A stretch of 11,455 nucleotides of DNA, from contig JABJGX010000047.1 of the NCBI GenBank assembly GCA_018662075.1, positions 1 through 11,455 on the forward strand, in the 5' to 3' direction. Positions within the stretch are counted from its first letter, which is position 1, and the number at the start of each line of letters is the position of its first letter. This DNA comes from Candidatus Peregrinibacteria bacterium (GTDB lineage: Bacteria; Patescibacteriota; Gracilibacteria; Peribacterales; Peribacteraceae). The translations under genes were made by a program, and so were the position numbers. The notes under the pieces were generated by a model that made no database searches, was not told the origin of the DNA, and saw nothing but the letters and a program-made list of their open reading frames with translations. This document shows positions 5,259 through 11,455 of the stretch, piece by piece.

Positions 5259-6268
5259 AGCTCCTCCTTGTTACACAGAACGTAGACCGTACCGATCCGA
5301 TCCTTGGGTTCTTTCATCAGTGGGTTGAGGAGTTTGCGAAGCGTACACAGGGCGTTACTGTTATTGGACAACAGGTAGGTGAGCATGAGTTCGGGTCTAA
5401 TGTGATCATTGAAAGTTTGGAAAAAGAAAAAGGAAGACGGCTATGGGCACAAGTGCTCAGGTCCTATCAGCTCTTCTGGAAGCATCGTCATCAATACGAT
5501 GTAGTGATGGTTCATATGACTCCTATATGGATTATTATTGGTGCACCGCTTTGGATACTTCTCCGGAAGCGTATGTACTTATGGTACGAAGTAAAACGTG
5601 GAAGTTGGAAGCTTACTATTGCGATGAAGCTTGTTCGAAAGGTATTTGCTGCGACAGAGCATGGCATTCCACATGCATCAAAAAAATTAGTTGTCATCGG
5701 ACATGGAATTGATACAGACTTTTTTGCGCAATCAGCAGCACATACAGAGGGGCCAGTGGTAACCCTTGGACGTGTGACGCGTATTAAAAATTATGATGTT
5801 ATTCTTCGATGTTTTGCGGAGCTTCCGCAAGAAATGAGACTCTTTATTGCAGGTGGAATAGTAACAGATTCAGATAGACTCGAAGAGAAGCGATTACAAA
5901 ACCTAGCGGGTGAGCTTGGCATTGCAGACCGTGTTGAGTACAGCTGGGTAGCACCAGACATGGTTCCTGGAGTGCTTCAGGGCGCGAGCCTCTTTCTTCA
6001 TGCATCGCAAGGAGGACTTGATAAGGCAATTCTTCAGGCAATGTCTTGTGGATGCCCCTGTGTATCGTCAAGCGTTGCTGCTCAGAAGGACCTACCGGTT
6101 CAGTGTCGGTCATCGGAAAGCACTATGGCAACTGTCGCTAAAGCTTTACTAGAGATGCCGCAAGAAGACCGTAACGACTTAAGTGATGAACTACATGACA
6201 TTGTGGAAACGCGTCATAGCTTGCCAAATTGTATCGATAGATTGGTGGTAGAAATGAAGGCCAAATAG
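5255..6268 (+). CDS. Glycosyltransferase family 4-like, altered donor-site motif
   Basis: This 337-residue GT-B protein starts MKLLLVTQNVDRTDPILGFF, with HQWVEEFAKR next, a type I recognise from Patescibacteria. The first domain includes YDVVMVHMTPIW (81-92) and a hydrophobic patch IIIGAPLWILL (93-103), probably for membrane contact. VIGHGIDTDFF (147-157) and VVTLGRVTRIKNYDVIL (168-184) lead into the donor domain; LFIAGG (196-201) and the ADRVEYSW stretch (224-231) follow. Where the family usually has a Glu (as in LDKAVLEAMA), this protein has Q261 (GGLDKAILQAMSCG), so the EX7E pair is absent (G253/Q261). It may still be active on an altered donor, or be a non-catalytic partner. It starts within the ATGA overlap with the previous GT4 and lacks a Shine-Dalgarno sequence. 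Confidence 0.85.
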   Translation: MKLLLVTQNVDRTDPILGFFHQWVEEFAKRTQGVTVIGQQVGEHEFGSNVIIESLEKEKGRRLWAQVLRSYQLFWKHRHQYDVVMVHMTPIWIIIGAPLWILLRKRMYLWYEVKRGSWKLTIAMKLVRKVFAATEHGIPHASKKLVVIGHGIDTDFFAQSAAHTEGPVVTLGRVTRIKNYDVILRCFAELPQEMRLFIAGGIVTDSDRLEEKRLQNLAGELGIADRVEYSWVAPDMVPGVLQGASLFLHASQGGLDKAILQAMSCGCPCVSSSVAAQKDLPVQCRSSESTMATVAKALLEMPQEDRNDLSDELHDIVETRHSLPNCIDRLVVEMKAK

Positions 6269-6291
6269 TTTCTTGGAACTGACCTTGTCTG

Positions 6292-6297
6292 TACCAT
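6292..6297 (+). promoter_or_regulatory. Possible -10 box for the GT2 gene
   Basis: TACCAT at 6292-6297 ends 8 nt before the ATG at 6306, the same spacing as other starts in the window. TTGGAA at 6273-6278 is too close (13 nt) to be a good -35. The 37-bp gap after the upstream GT4 would otherwise be simple read-through. Confidence 0.3.
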
Positions 6298-6305
6298 TTG
6301 TATAT

Positions 6306-7013
6306 ATGTCGCAACCAAGACTTAGTATTATCGTGCCCGTCTATAATGAAGAAAAGACTCTCCGTGAGATTGTGCAGAGGATATTTAATAGCTGCGGTAA
6401 CTTTGCTGAAGTAGTTTTTGTGAATGACGGATCAACAGACTCATCGCTCGAGATCTTGCAAGTGCTTGCACGCGGCCAAGACACTGTCATTACAAAAAAG
6501 AATGGTGGTAAAGGTTCTGCTGTACGAAAGGGATATGACGTTGCGAAGGGTACGTATGTTGTCGTACAGGATGCAGACTTGGAGTACGACCCAGAAGAGA
6601 TCCCAGGTCTTCTCGAGTATGCAGAAAGCAATAATCTAGAAGCACTGTGGGGGTCTAGGAGGCTGAAGAAACAGAAGCAGTTTGTACACATGGGACATTT
6701 CCTTGGTGGAACGTCGCTGACATATGTCTGTAATATTTTGTATCTTAGTCGTCTCACAGATCAGCCAACGTGTTATAAAATGGTCCGAGGAGACATCTTA
6801 AAAACCTTGCCACTTAAAGAGGATGATTTCCGCTTCGATCCCGAGTTAACAGTTATGCTTCTTCGCAGAGGTTTTACCATCGGAGAGCAGCCAATTTCGT
6901 ACCATCCACGAAGTATGGACGAGGGAAAGAAGATCAATTGGACTGACTGGTTTAAGTGGGTATGGGTATTTGTAACGCTACGATTTAGGCCAAAGTCATA
7001 CTTTACCCGTTAG
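6306..7013 (+). CDS. GT2 family polyprenyl-phosphate glycosyltransferase (dolichol-phosphate-mannose-synthase-like)
   Basis: A 235-residue GT-A fold enzyme, likely to transfer a sugar from a nucleotide donor to polyprenyl phosphate on the cytosolic membrane face. It has LSIIVPVYNEEKTL (6-19) and VVFVNDGSTDSS (36-47), the nucleotide-binding first half of GT2. GGKGSAVRKGYDVAKG (67-82) precedes the metal-binding DAD (89-91) in VVQDADLEYDP. TDQPTCYKMVRGDIL (151-165) and DFRFDPELTVMLLRRG (174-189) match the dolichol-phosphate-mannose/glucose synthase subgroup. There are no C-terminal transmembrane helices, as in the short soluble forms. ATG 6306 is chosen; an upstream in-frame TTG at 6273 adds 11 residues not expected for the family. 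Its stop overlaps the opposing gene by 4 bp. The carrier lipid product could serve the GT-C-like protein nearby. Confidence 0.9.
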   Translation: MSQPRLSIIVPVYNEEKTLREIVQRIFNSCGNFAEVVFVNDGSTDSSLEILQVLARGQDTVITKKNGGKGSAVRKGYDVAKGTYVVVQDADLEYDPEEIPGLLEYAESNNLEALWGSRRLKKQKQFVHMGHFLGGTSLTYVCNILYLSRLTDQPTCYKMVRGDILKTLPLKEDDFRFDPELTVMLLRRGFTIGEQPISYHPRSMDEGKKINWTDWFKWVWVFVTLRFRPKSYFTR

Positions 7014-8035
7014 AGAGCAGCATTTAATACTTCTGATACAGCACTGACTGTGTCAAAGCTTTTCCCTTCGCGAAGGAGTGGCTCGTATTTTGTACGCAGT
7101 CGATCGAGATCTTTTTTAGTTGGCATAGACCGTAAGTTGTAGGGCTTTCCTGTGATCTTTTGATGCATATCTTGCAGGTCTGCAATAGCAAGAAGACCAG
7201 AGAGCACGGTAAAGAGCGTGTTTCCTTTCCATGCTTCTGCTTTCGGGGCTTCTAGATAGTCAATCATTTGTTCTGGCCTACGGAAGTGCCAGATCATCAT
7301 AACTGCAGTGCTCATTCCAGAATATCCAATGACGTACTCTCCCTGTTTTTCTACTGGTAGAATGTCACAGGTATATCCTTTATTGATAAGGGATTCGTTT
7401 GCTTTGTCGAAGGTGTCATAGCGAGACACAGGTTTGCCAATGTGGGATACTGCATTGGTGTTTCCTTCGCATGGAGAGAGCGATAGTTTTTCTTTGTCAC
7501 AGTAGATCTCTCTGTTAAACGCGATACAGTAACTACTACTTGGTGCGTACTCTTTTCCATCAATATTAAAGTGCCACCAGTCTCGTGGACGGAAGCTAAA
7601 GGTAGCAGCATTTGGCTTTGATAAGCTTTGTTCGACGAGGTCTATCGCTTTGCTATTTAATATAAACATATCGTCGTCACAGACCCATCCAATTTTTCTG
7701 TTCTTTGCGATGTGATACAAAAATTCGTCGGACTTGGTTGCGGCATAGAGGTTCAGGTACTTCTGCACTCGAGCGTTCGGGAACTGTGATTTTTTTAGTG
7801 TTCCTGAGCAGTCAAAAATAGTGGTGTCGACCCGGTCGCCAAGGTTCTTTTGCACAAGGTGATACCACACTGTCATCATCGGAGGCATGATGTTCATGGT
7901 AAATAGTGCAGGCTTCTCGCTTACAGGTAGGGATGTGCGATGTGCGTGGTATAGAGCCGTTGGTACCCCTGTTCGAAGCGCTCTAAGTACAGAGAATTTC
8001 TTGAAGGCGTACGGGACAATCTCAAAGTAGTTCAC
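7010..8035 (-). CDS. Uncharacterised GT-A-like protein with DDD motif
   Basis: The 341-residue protein has no signal peptide or membrane segment. I do not recognise the exact family. Residues about 42-180 look like a GT-A nucleotide-sugar domain: ALFTMNIMPPM (43-53), VDTTIFDCSGTL (69-80), then hydrophobic IGWVCDDDMFIL (115-126) with an acidic D120-D122 triplet in the position of the metal-binding DXD of GT-A enzymes. FSFRPRDWWHFNIDG (146-160) and SSYCIAFNREIY (167-178) follow. The C-terminal third (about 250-341) is helical and carries HFRRPEQMIDYLEAPKAEAW. It starts with GTG at 8035, supported by a TATTAT box ending 6 nt upstream; the next in-frame ATG (M47) would cut into the domain. It is divergent from the GT-C-like gene and convergent with the GT2 gene. 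A glycosyltransferase role is inference from motif and context. Confidence 0.75.
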   Translation of the reverse strand: MNYFEIVPYAFKKFSVLRALRTGVPTALYHAHRTSLPVSEKPALFTMNIMPPMMTVWYHLVQKNLGDRVDTTIFDCSGTLKKSQFPNARVQKYLNLYAATKSDEFLYHIAKNRKIGWVCDDDMFILNSKAIDLVEQSLSKPNAATFSFRPRDWWHFNIDGKEYAPSSSYCIAFNREIYCDKEKLSLSPCEGNTNAVSHIGKPVSRYDTFDKANESLINKGYTCDILPVEKQGEYVIGYSGMSTAVMMIWHFRRPEQMIDYLEAPKAEAWKGNTLFTVLSGLLAIADLQDMHQKITGKPYNLRSMPTKKDLDRLRTKYEPLLREGKSFDTVSAVSEVLNAAL

Positions 8036-8041
8036 AGAGGT

Positions 8042-8047
8042 ATAATA
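8042..8047 (-). promoter_or_regulatory. Candidate -10 box for the minus-strand GT-A-like gene
   Basis: TATTAT on the minus strand ends 6 nt before the GTG at 8035, which favours a leaderless transcript beginning at the GTG. No -35 match stands out. It lies in the 60-bp divergent gap 8036-8095. Confidence 0.45.
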
Positions 8048-8077
8048 GGGTTAGCTCTGGGGTTAGGTATAGGTATT

Positions 8078-8086
8078 TGGTACACT
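8078..8086 (+). promoter_or_regulatory. Candidate extended -10 promoter for the GT-C-like gene
   Basis: TG-G-TACACT (hexamer 8081-8086) has the extended -10 form and ends 9 nt before the ATG at 8096. No Shine-Dalgarno sequence intervenes. Expected upstream polymerase contacts overlap those of the opposite promoter at 8042-8047. Confidence 0.45.
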
Positions 8087-8095
8087 ATCTTTGCT

Positions 8096-9700
8096 ATGCG
8101 ACTTACTCTCTCTCTTATAGGATTCTCAGTCTTTCTGGCTGTAGTTATGCAAGTACCTCAATGGAGGCACATGCACCATGAGGATGCCCGTGGAGTACTT
8201 GTATCGCTTAATTCCGATGAATCTATTTATTTAGCACGTGTGCAAGAATCACTTTCGGACAGGCCAGAGCTTTCTGCAGAGGCATTTATGGGGCACGATT
8301 CAGTAGAGGGATCGCAATTTGCTCTTATAGAAAGGGTGTATGGAAATATGTTTCGACTTACTGGGTGGAATGCCTCAGAAGTGTTTCGTCTTATGGATAG
8401 CGTTGTTCCTGTCCTTCTTTTTCTTTCAATATTTTTCTTCTTACGGTTGTGTGGTTTTCGTAAAGACATTGCCTTTGGTGGCGCTGCACTATTTTGCCTA
8501 GTGCAACTGTATAATCTCAGTCGTCCTATTCACATGCGTGCAAGTTTCTTTCTCATGCTGTGGTCACTTATTGGCATTACTGCTGCATATCACAAGAAAT
8601 GGTGGGGAGTTGCACTCGGAGGCGTGATGCTTGGGCTACTTGTTGCTGTCTATGTATGGAGCTTCATGTTTGCGTGGGCATTTTGGGGAGCGCTGTTTCT
8701 TATTGCACTGCTTCAGTTTTGGAGAAAGAAAGGATTAGAGTCATGGCATTTTCTTTTGCTGACAGGACTGGTTGGACTGGTTGCTGCAGTGCCTGCGGTC
8801 ATCCAATACATGAATTTATTGTCCCATCCCTTGTACGAGTATGCGCAATTTCGTAGCGGGATTCATCCTTCTAGGATGCCCGAGTCTTTGGTGTATAGCG
8901 GACTCTTTTTGGTTATGCTTGTAGGTCTTGGTATGACATATCGTACGCATGCATCTACCCTAAAGCGCTTCACTCCAGTCCTTGCACTGGTCATTGCTGC
9001 CGTGGTCTACATGAACCAGCAGGTTGTGCATGGACAGACATTTAATTTTGTATCACATGGAATATTTTCATTGATGCTTGCAGCAGTATCGGTTGCGTTG
9101 TTAGGACTTATTTTTAGACCTAAGTGGTTACTTCTCAGTATCGCTGCAGCCGGCGTGTATATTGCCGCTATTTCATATGACGGTCGGTATCTTTTGAACC
9201 AGTGGAGTGTTGATGATAGTAGTTTGGCCGATCAGCATCTTTCAGAGTTATTTTCAGAGCTTGAAGGTATGAGGCGAACACGCATAATGACCGATCCACA
9301 TACATCAGCGCTTATTGCTGGCTTTACCAAGCACGACGTCGTGTATTCCGTGTACCTGAAAAATGTTCTTCTTACACATAAAGAGATTGCACTCCGCTTC
9401 TGCCTCACTCAGCTTCCTCTAAGGCCAGAGCAACGACATATTGAAGACCAGCAGCATCTTATTTATCCAGACGCTGTGTCGGCCTTTAAGGGTAGTGTGC
9501 GAGAGGAGGAAGTCGCTTTGGTGCAGGCGGCTTGTACAGAGCTAGACCTAGAGCCTTCGCTGGGCCTAGGAGTATTTGAAGCCTCTCACATTGTATGGAA
9601 TAAAGCAGAGCAGCCAGAGTGGAATATGCGGCGATTACGGACTAAGCTTAAGCTTGTTTCAGAGACGGACACGTGGGCTCTTTACCAAATTTCTGAATGA
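8096..9700 (+). CDS. Multi-pass membrane protein, GT-C-like (putative lipid-linked-sugar glycosyltransferase)
   Basis: A 534-residue integral membrane protein. A first helix (about 5-20) is followed by an outside loop carrying DESIYLARVQ (41-50), an acidic pair at the place where GT-C enzymes keep catalytic Asp/Glu. Further hydrophobic segments lie near 102-120, 125-140, 147-166, 170-188, 190-207, 217-235, 265-281, 292-307, 320-340 and 344-360, giving about ten or eleven helices. A motif MNQQVVHGQTFNFVSHG (306-322) sits at a membrane boundary. Residues about 370-534 form a soluble tail. GT-C enzymes use polyprenyl-phosphate sugars, so the nearby GT2 enzyme may supply its donor. An extended -10 box lies just before the ATG, and the stop overlaps the exostosin-like gene by ATGA. 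The GT-C assignment rests on topology and the loop acid, not a firm family match. Confidence 0.65.
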   Translation: MRLTLSLIGFSVFLAVVMQVPQWRHMHHEDARGVLVSLNSDESIYLARVQESLSDRPELSAEAFMGHDSVEGSQFALIERVYGNMFRLTGWNASEVFRLMDSVVPVLLFLSIFFFLRLCGFRKDIAFGGAALFCLVQLYNLSRPIHMRASFFLMLWSLIGITAAYHKKWWGVALGGVMLGLLVAVYVWSFMFAWAFWGALFLIALLQFWRKKGLESWHFLLLTGLVGLVAAVPAVIQYMNLLSHPLYEYAQFRSGIHPSRMPESLVYSGLFLVMLVGLGMTYRTHASTLKRFTPVLALVIAAVVYMNQQVVHGQTFNFVSHGIFSLMLAAVSVALLGLIFRPKWLLLSIAAAGVYIAAISYDGRYLLNQWSVDDSSLADQHLSELFSELEGMRRTRIMTDPHTSALIAGFTKHDVVYSVYLKNVLLTHKEIALRFCLTQLPLRPEQRHIEDQQHLIYPDAVSAFKGSVREEEVALVQAACTELDLEPSLGLGVFEASHIVWNKAEQPEWNMRRLRTKLKLVSETDTWALYQISE

Positions 9701-10728
9701 AGAAAGTTTTCGCCAATATCTTGCCGGACGTTCCATACGTTCCATTCCTGTACCCCAATCTTGGCGTACAAGAGCGAGACAGTATCCTCTTTTTAAACAA
9801 TGCGTTTAAGGGGATGAAAACACCATTTGTTGAACTGGTATCGACCCCAGAGGAGGCAGACTACATTTTACTACCGCATAATTATTCTTCGTTAAAAGAT
9901 CATATGCGATACATAAAAGAGCAGTCTGCCTTGGCAGTGAAGCATAATAAGAAGCTTATTATCTTTTGGCATGGTGATAGCGATGCTCCTGTGAACCTTT
10001 CAAATGTTATTGTTTTTCGGACATCTCAGTATGGGTACAACCAGCAAGTAAATGAAGTGATGATGCCTGCTTATGCAGAAGATTTACTGCAAGGGGAGTT
10101 GGTTCTTCGTAGCAAACGAGATGCAAAACCTGTTGTTGGTTTTTGTGGATGGGCAGATTATAAGAATGCAAAAAACCGTTTTGGAACGACTGTAAAAAAT
10201 ACTATTGTTGATGCAGTCAGAGTTTCTGGTAACCAGAATATTGGCGCCCGGAAAAAAGGGATAACGCTGCGCATGAAAGCGATTGAGCAGTTGAAGTATT
10301 CGGATAGAGTAGAAGAGAATTTTATCATTCGCAGTAGTTATTCTGGTAATAGTAAAACCATAAAAACAGACGTAGAGCAGACACGAAAAGAATACATTCA
10401 GAACATGCTCGATTCCGACTATGCATTGGTTGTGAAAGGGGATGGAAATTACAGCTATCGGTTCTACGAAGCTCTTAGCCTTGGGCGTATCCCCGTTCTT
10501 CTCGACACAGATTGCTTGCTACCACTTGAAGACGTTATCGACTATGACACGTGTGTGCTTCGTGTCGATTTTAAGAATCTTCCGGAACTCGGTGCCATAA
10601 TAGCTGAGCATTATGAGAATCTCGTTCCAGCAGAGTTCGAGTCGATGCAACGTAAAGCACGCGCAGTATTTCAGGACTATCTCTCTATAGAGAGCTATTT
10701 CCGGTATATTAGCGAGAAGATCCTTTAA
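9697..10728 (+). CDS. Exostosin-family (GT47-like) glycosyltransferase
   Basis: The 343-residue protein matches the exostosin pattern, a GT-B family best known from eukaryotic heparan sulfate and plant wall synthesis, with scattered bacterial members. The N-terminal half has PEEADYILLPHNYSS (51-65) and KKLIIFWHGDSDAP (85-98), the usual 'A D ... P' and 'f..GD.D' elements. The C-terminal half has VVGFCGWADY (146-155), YIQNMLDSDYALVVKGDGNY (233-252), and the hallmark donor site S253-RFYEALSLGRIPVLLDTD (255-272) with E258. No signal peptide or membrane anchor is visible, so it probably acts in the cytosol. It starts in the ATGA overlap with the GT-C-like gene and no Shine-Dalgarno sequence is seen. 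Its 3' end overlaps the convergent GT4 gene by 20 bp. The sugar it transfers is unknown. Confidence 0.85.
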   Translation: MKKVFANILPDVPYVPFLYPNLGVQERDSILFLNNAFKGMKTPFVELVSTPEEADYILLPHNYSSLKDHMRYIKEQSALAVKHNKKLIIFWHGDSDAPVNLSNVIVFRTSQYGYNQQVNEVMMPAYAEDLLQGELVLRSKRDAKPVVGFCGWADYKNAKNRFGTTVKNTIVDAVRVSGNQNIGARKKGITLRMKAIEQLKYSDRVEENFIIRSSYSGNSKTIKTDVEQTRKEYIQNMLDSDYALVVKGDGNYSYRFYEALSLGRIPVLLDTDCLLPLEDVIDYDTCVLRVDFKNLPELGAIIAEHYENLVPAEFESMQRKARAVFQDYLSIESYFRYISEKIL

Positions 10729-11455
10729 GGGACTTTATAGCCTGCGCTAAGCTTTTTGCATCACCTGTCTTACAAAGGTGTACCTCTTTACCATTGGTGA
10801 ACTTCTCTTCGATTGCTCGATTATGTGCAGTGATCACTGGGATACCACAGCCGACTGCGTCATATACTTTGTGAGGAATAACGCGAGAGGCCTTGTCTGA
10901 TGTTCCAAAAATTCCAAGAGCGATGTCTGCAGAGCGTAGGTACGACGGTAGTTCTGTAATCGGCATGAAGTCGAGGAGTGTGACATTTGAGAGTTCAAGT
11001 TTCTTCGTCAGTGCGTCCATCTCCGCAAACGTCTGCCCCCCACCAATAAGGGTGAAGTGGATATCTGGTTGGTCTTTGAGGATATGTGCGGCGTGCAAGA
11101 TGTGCTCTATTCCTTGAAGCGGAATATAGCTACCGATAAATAGAACATTGTACGTATCATTTGGAAGCTTGCCTTCCTTTGGTCCAGGATAAAAAAGATC
11201 CGTACGCGTTCCTACGTATGCAACACGGATTTTCTTTGAAGAAAGAAAGAAGCGCGATGCAAAAAACTTCTTATGCGCTTCTGTGTCTATGAGTACCGTA
11301 TCTGCAAGGTGGCAACTGATGACATCTGCAGCGAAGTAAAACCATGCAATAGGGTTTAACCACGAGACTTTCTTTCTATCTGATACGAGCGTGTCACTTA
11401 TAGAGATGAACGCATCAAACAAAAGTTGCTGTCGTCGAAACCGTGTTAGTATCCA
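10709..11455 (-). CDS. Glycosyltransferase family 4, partial (5' end beyond right edge)
   Basis: The minus-strand frame stays open to the last base, so at least 248 residues are present and the start lies outside; a TTG at 11422 is internal, not a start. The visible part begins WILTRFRRQQLLFDAFISIS, the end of a GT4 acceptor domain. The donor domain has YVGTRTDLFYPG, YNVLFIGSYIPLQGIEHILH and IHFTLIGGG. The donor site reads KASRVIPHKVYDAVGCGIPV, with Asp where most relatives carry the second Glu of EX7E. It ends with LAQAIKSLKGSSR. Its 3' end overlaps the exostosin-like gene by 20 bp tail to tail. The GT4 class is clear; specificity is unknown. Confidence 0.85.
   Translation of the reverse strand, partial: WILTRFRRQQLLFDAFISISDTLVSDRKKVSWLNPIAWFYFAADVISCHLADTVLIDTEAHKKFFASRFFLSSKKIRVAYVGTRTDLFYPGPKEGKLPNDTYNVLFIGSYIPLQGIEHILHAAHILKDQPDIHFTLIGGGQTFAEMDALTKKLELSNVTLLDFMPITELPSYLRSADIALGIFGTSDKASRVIPHKVYDAVGCGIPVITAHNRAIEEKFTNGKEVHLCKTGDAKSLAQAIKSLKGSSR

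Noticed and set aside
5443..5712. 89-codon plus-strand open frame inside the GT4-like gene at 5255-6268
   Set aside because: It overlaps the real gene in another frame, is Cys/Tyr/Ser-rich, and has no motif or start signal.
6273..6305. TTG at 6273 as the GT2 start
   Set aside because: It adds 11 residues outside the usual family start, and ATG 6306 directly precedes the conserved LSIIVPVYNEE segment.
8041..8046. Forward-strand TATAAT in the divergent gap
   Set aside because: It is a perfect hexamer but lies 49 nt before the only forward start, out of line with the short spacing elsewhere. It is the complement of the minus-strand TATTAT region, which has a start at the right distance. A minor forward promoter with a leader cannot be excluded.

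Overview
The window (1-11455) is a dense glycan-assembly locus. It holds ten complete protein-coding genes, two partial ones at the edges and one broken mini-ORF. Almost all are glycosyltransferases (GTs), plus two enzymes of dTDP-sugar supply. No rRNA, tRNA, CRISPR array or transposase was seen. Several traits point to a Candidate Phyla Radiation / Patescibacteria (Parcubacteria-like) bacterium: tightly packed genes with ATGA start/stop overlaps, no visible Shine-Dalgarno sequences, and GT4 N-termini (MKLLMISGD..., MKLLLVTQNVDRTDPILGFFH...) that I associate with that group. TGA ends several genes, so the genetic code is the standard bacterial one, not the TGA=Gly code of Gracilibacteria/Absconditabacteria. 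The taxonomic call is an inference from recall, not a search result.

Layout. (1) 1-1156, plus strand: the C-terminal end of one GT4 enzyme, then a complete GT4 enzyme overlapping it by ATGA. (2) 1153-1866, minus strand: a short RmlA-type nucleotidyltransferase. (3) 1948-7013, plus strand: RmlB dehydratase, a GT4, a start-remnant mini-ORF, two more GT4s and a GT2 dolichol-phosphate-mannose-synthase-like enzyme. (4) 7010-8035, minus strand: a GT-A-like protein with a DDD motif. (5) 8096-10728, plus strand: a multi-pass GT-C-like membrane protein coupled to an exostosin-family (GT47-like) protein. (6) 10709-11455, minus strand: a GT4 running off the right edge.

How the genes could work together (inference). 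RmlA and RmlB would make dTDP-4-keto-6-deoxyglucose; rmlC and rmlD are not in the window. The cytosolic GT4, GT47-like and GT-A-like enzymes would build a heteropolymer or S-layer-type surface glycan. The GT2 enzyme would load a polyprenyl-phosphate carrier, and the GT-C-like membrane protein could use such a lipid-linked donor outside the membrane.

The most unusual stretch is about 3430-4310. Three unrelated small repeats are packed into 0.9 kb: an in-frame heptanucleotide repeat in the hinge of one GT4, a GC-rich hairpin sitting after codon 9 of a duplicated GT start (MKLLMISGD occurs at both 4024 and 4125), and a 51-bp palindromic in-frame insert inside the next GT4, bounded by direct repeats. 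Two further patterns run through the window. Candidate -10 boxes lie only 6-11 nt upstream of start codons with no ribosome binding site, suggesting leaderless mRNAs. All three convergent gene pairs overlap at their stop codons, leaving no room for terminators.
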